40,095 nt of DNA, from the NCBI RefSeq assembly GCF_013870525.1, contig NZ_JACBXD010000072.1, positions 1 through 40,095 on the forward strand, in the 5' to 3' direction. Positions within the stretch are counted from its first letter, which is position 1, and the number at the start of each line of letters is the position of its first letter. Origin of the DNA: Amycolatopsis pittospori. GTDB taxonomy: Bacteria; Actinomycetota; Actinomycetes; Mycobacteriales; Pseudonocardiaceae. The notes beneath the pieces are model-generated. The model was given only the letters and a program-made list of their open reading frames with translations, was not told the origin of the DNA and ran no database searches. Below, one piece after another: positions 39,871 to 40,095 of the stretch. Both the position numbers and the translations under genes were made by a program.

Positions 39871-39955
39871 CGCGTGCTCAGGGACGTGTCTCGCGTGATC
39901 GGGTGGACGGGCACGCGTGATGGAGTGGACGGCGCGCGTGATCAGGTGGACGGCA
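39871..39955. repeat. Degenerate 21-22-base tandem repeat
   Basis: Four head-to-tail copies are visible: 39871-39891 (degenerate), 39892-39913, 39914-39934 and 39935-39955. The last three share CGCGTGAT, three variable bases, then GTGGACGG. The units are contiguous with no spacers, so it is not a CRISPR array. It may be a chromosomal filler repeat or a binding array. Confidence 0.7.
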
Positions 39956-40020
39956 TTGTGCCGTCCGTGTGATCACGGGTGTTCGCCGTTCAAGCACGGG
40001 TGTGTCGGGGTGTAGGTATG

Positions 40021-40092
40021 AGAAAAGGGCCCGGGCTCCGGGAGAACTCGTGGTTCTCGACCGGGGCTCGGGCCCTTTTCTTTTTCTTCTTT
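40021..40092 (+). terminator. Long hairpin with T-rich tail, strong terminator
   Basis: Arms 40021-40041 and 40061-40081 pair over 21 positions, two of them G-U. An inner GAGAAC/GTTCTC stem (40042-40047 and 40053-40058) fills most of the loop. TTTTCTTCTTT follows. This is a classic Rho-independent terminator on the plus strand. cobF, 435 bases upstream, is the only plus-strand gene nearby that it could end. Confidence 0.8.
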
Positions 40093-40095
40093 AAT

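Larger units (their letters stand above)
39586..40095. other. Intergenic region with repeats, no gene
   Basis: About 510 bases without a credible gene. It carries the hairpins at 39683-39726 and 39747-39794, a degenerate tandem repeat at 39871-39955 and a strong terminator near the right edge. Short frames overlapping them are artefacts of the repeats. Confidence 0.75.

Noticed and set aside
39871..39955. CRISPR array
   Set aside because: Repeat units are contiguous and degenerate with no unique spacers, and no cas genes are present.

Overview
The window is high-GC actinobacterial DNA, most likely from an Amycolatopsis-like Pseudonocardiaceae species. This rests on the codon use, the SARP and HxlR regulators, a mycothiol-dependent enzyme family, a DivIVA-like protein, a stand-alone cobF, and several families of long intergenic hairpins of a kind I associate with Amycolatopsis. 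The genus is inference, not proof.

The centre (about 5.8-23.6 kb, all on the minus strand) is the core of an enediyne antibiotic gene cluster in two transcription units. Unit 1 runs unbL, unbV, unbU, P450, E8-like, E9-like GMC oxidoreductase, AhpD-like (23565 down to 15136). Its genes overlap or nearly touch, and it lies between hairpins at 23660-23692 and 15057-15109. Unit 2 runs enediyne PKS, E10 thioesterase, flavin reductase, a 61-aa protein, acyl-CoA carboxylase beta, epsilon subunit (14837 down to 5859) and ends at a hairpin at 5788-5850. The PKS has KS, AT, ACP, KR, DH and a C-terminal phosphopantetheinyl transferase. Together with the thioesterase it should build the polyene precursor. 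UnbL/V/U, the P450 and the E8/E9 pair are the usual conserved companions. The P450, E8, E9 and flavin reductase set resembles the C-1027 E6-E9 genes, so a 9-membered core is plausible but unproven.

Left of this (1-5.8 kb) lie a truncated DHA2 exporter, a 63-aa peptide with a Cys-rich C-terminus, an operon of two unrecognised proteins with a flavoprotein and an AhpD-like protein, two further small proteins (49 and 102 aa), and a divergent pair of microproteins (37 and 63 aa).

Right of the core (23.7-31.7 kb) is a regulatory and RiPP-like block: an AraC regulator, a NarL/DesK-type histidine kinase without a response regulator, a SagB-like dehydrogenase, a fused TOMM cyclodehydratase (RRE, E1-like and YcaO parts), a divergent SARP activator, and an HxlR-SCP2 regulator. 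No azole-peptide precursor lies beside the cyclodehydratase. The best candidate in the window is the 63-aa peptide 26 kb away. An enediyne core flanked by a complete azole-forming cyclodehydratase is the most unusual aspect of the window.

From 31.8 kb the sequence looks like ordinary chromosome with a copper theme: a His-rich membrane protein coupled to a CopC-CopD fusion, a mycothiol-dependent enzyme, a DivIVA-like coiled coil, a YCII protein, a CsoR repressor, and CopZ, a small His-rich protein and the CopA ATPase, with a CsoR-type operator. cobF follows. The last 500 bases hold no gene but carry hairpin repeats, a degenerate tandem repeat and a strong terminator. I saw no rRNA, tRNA, insertion sequence or CRISPR array.
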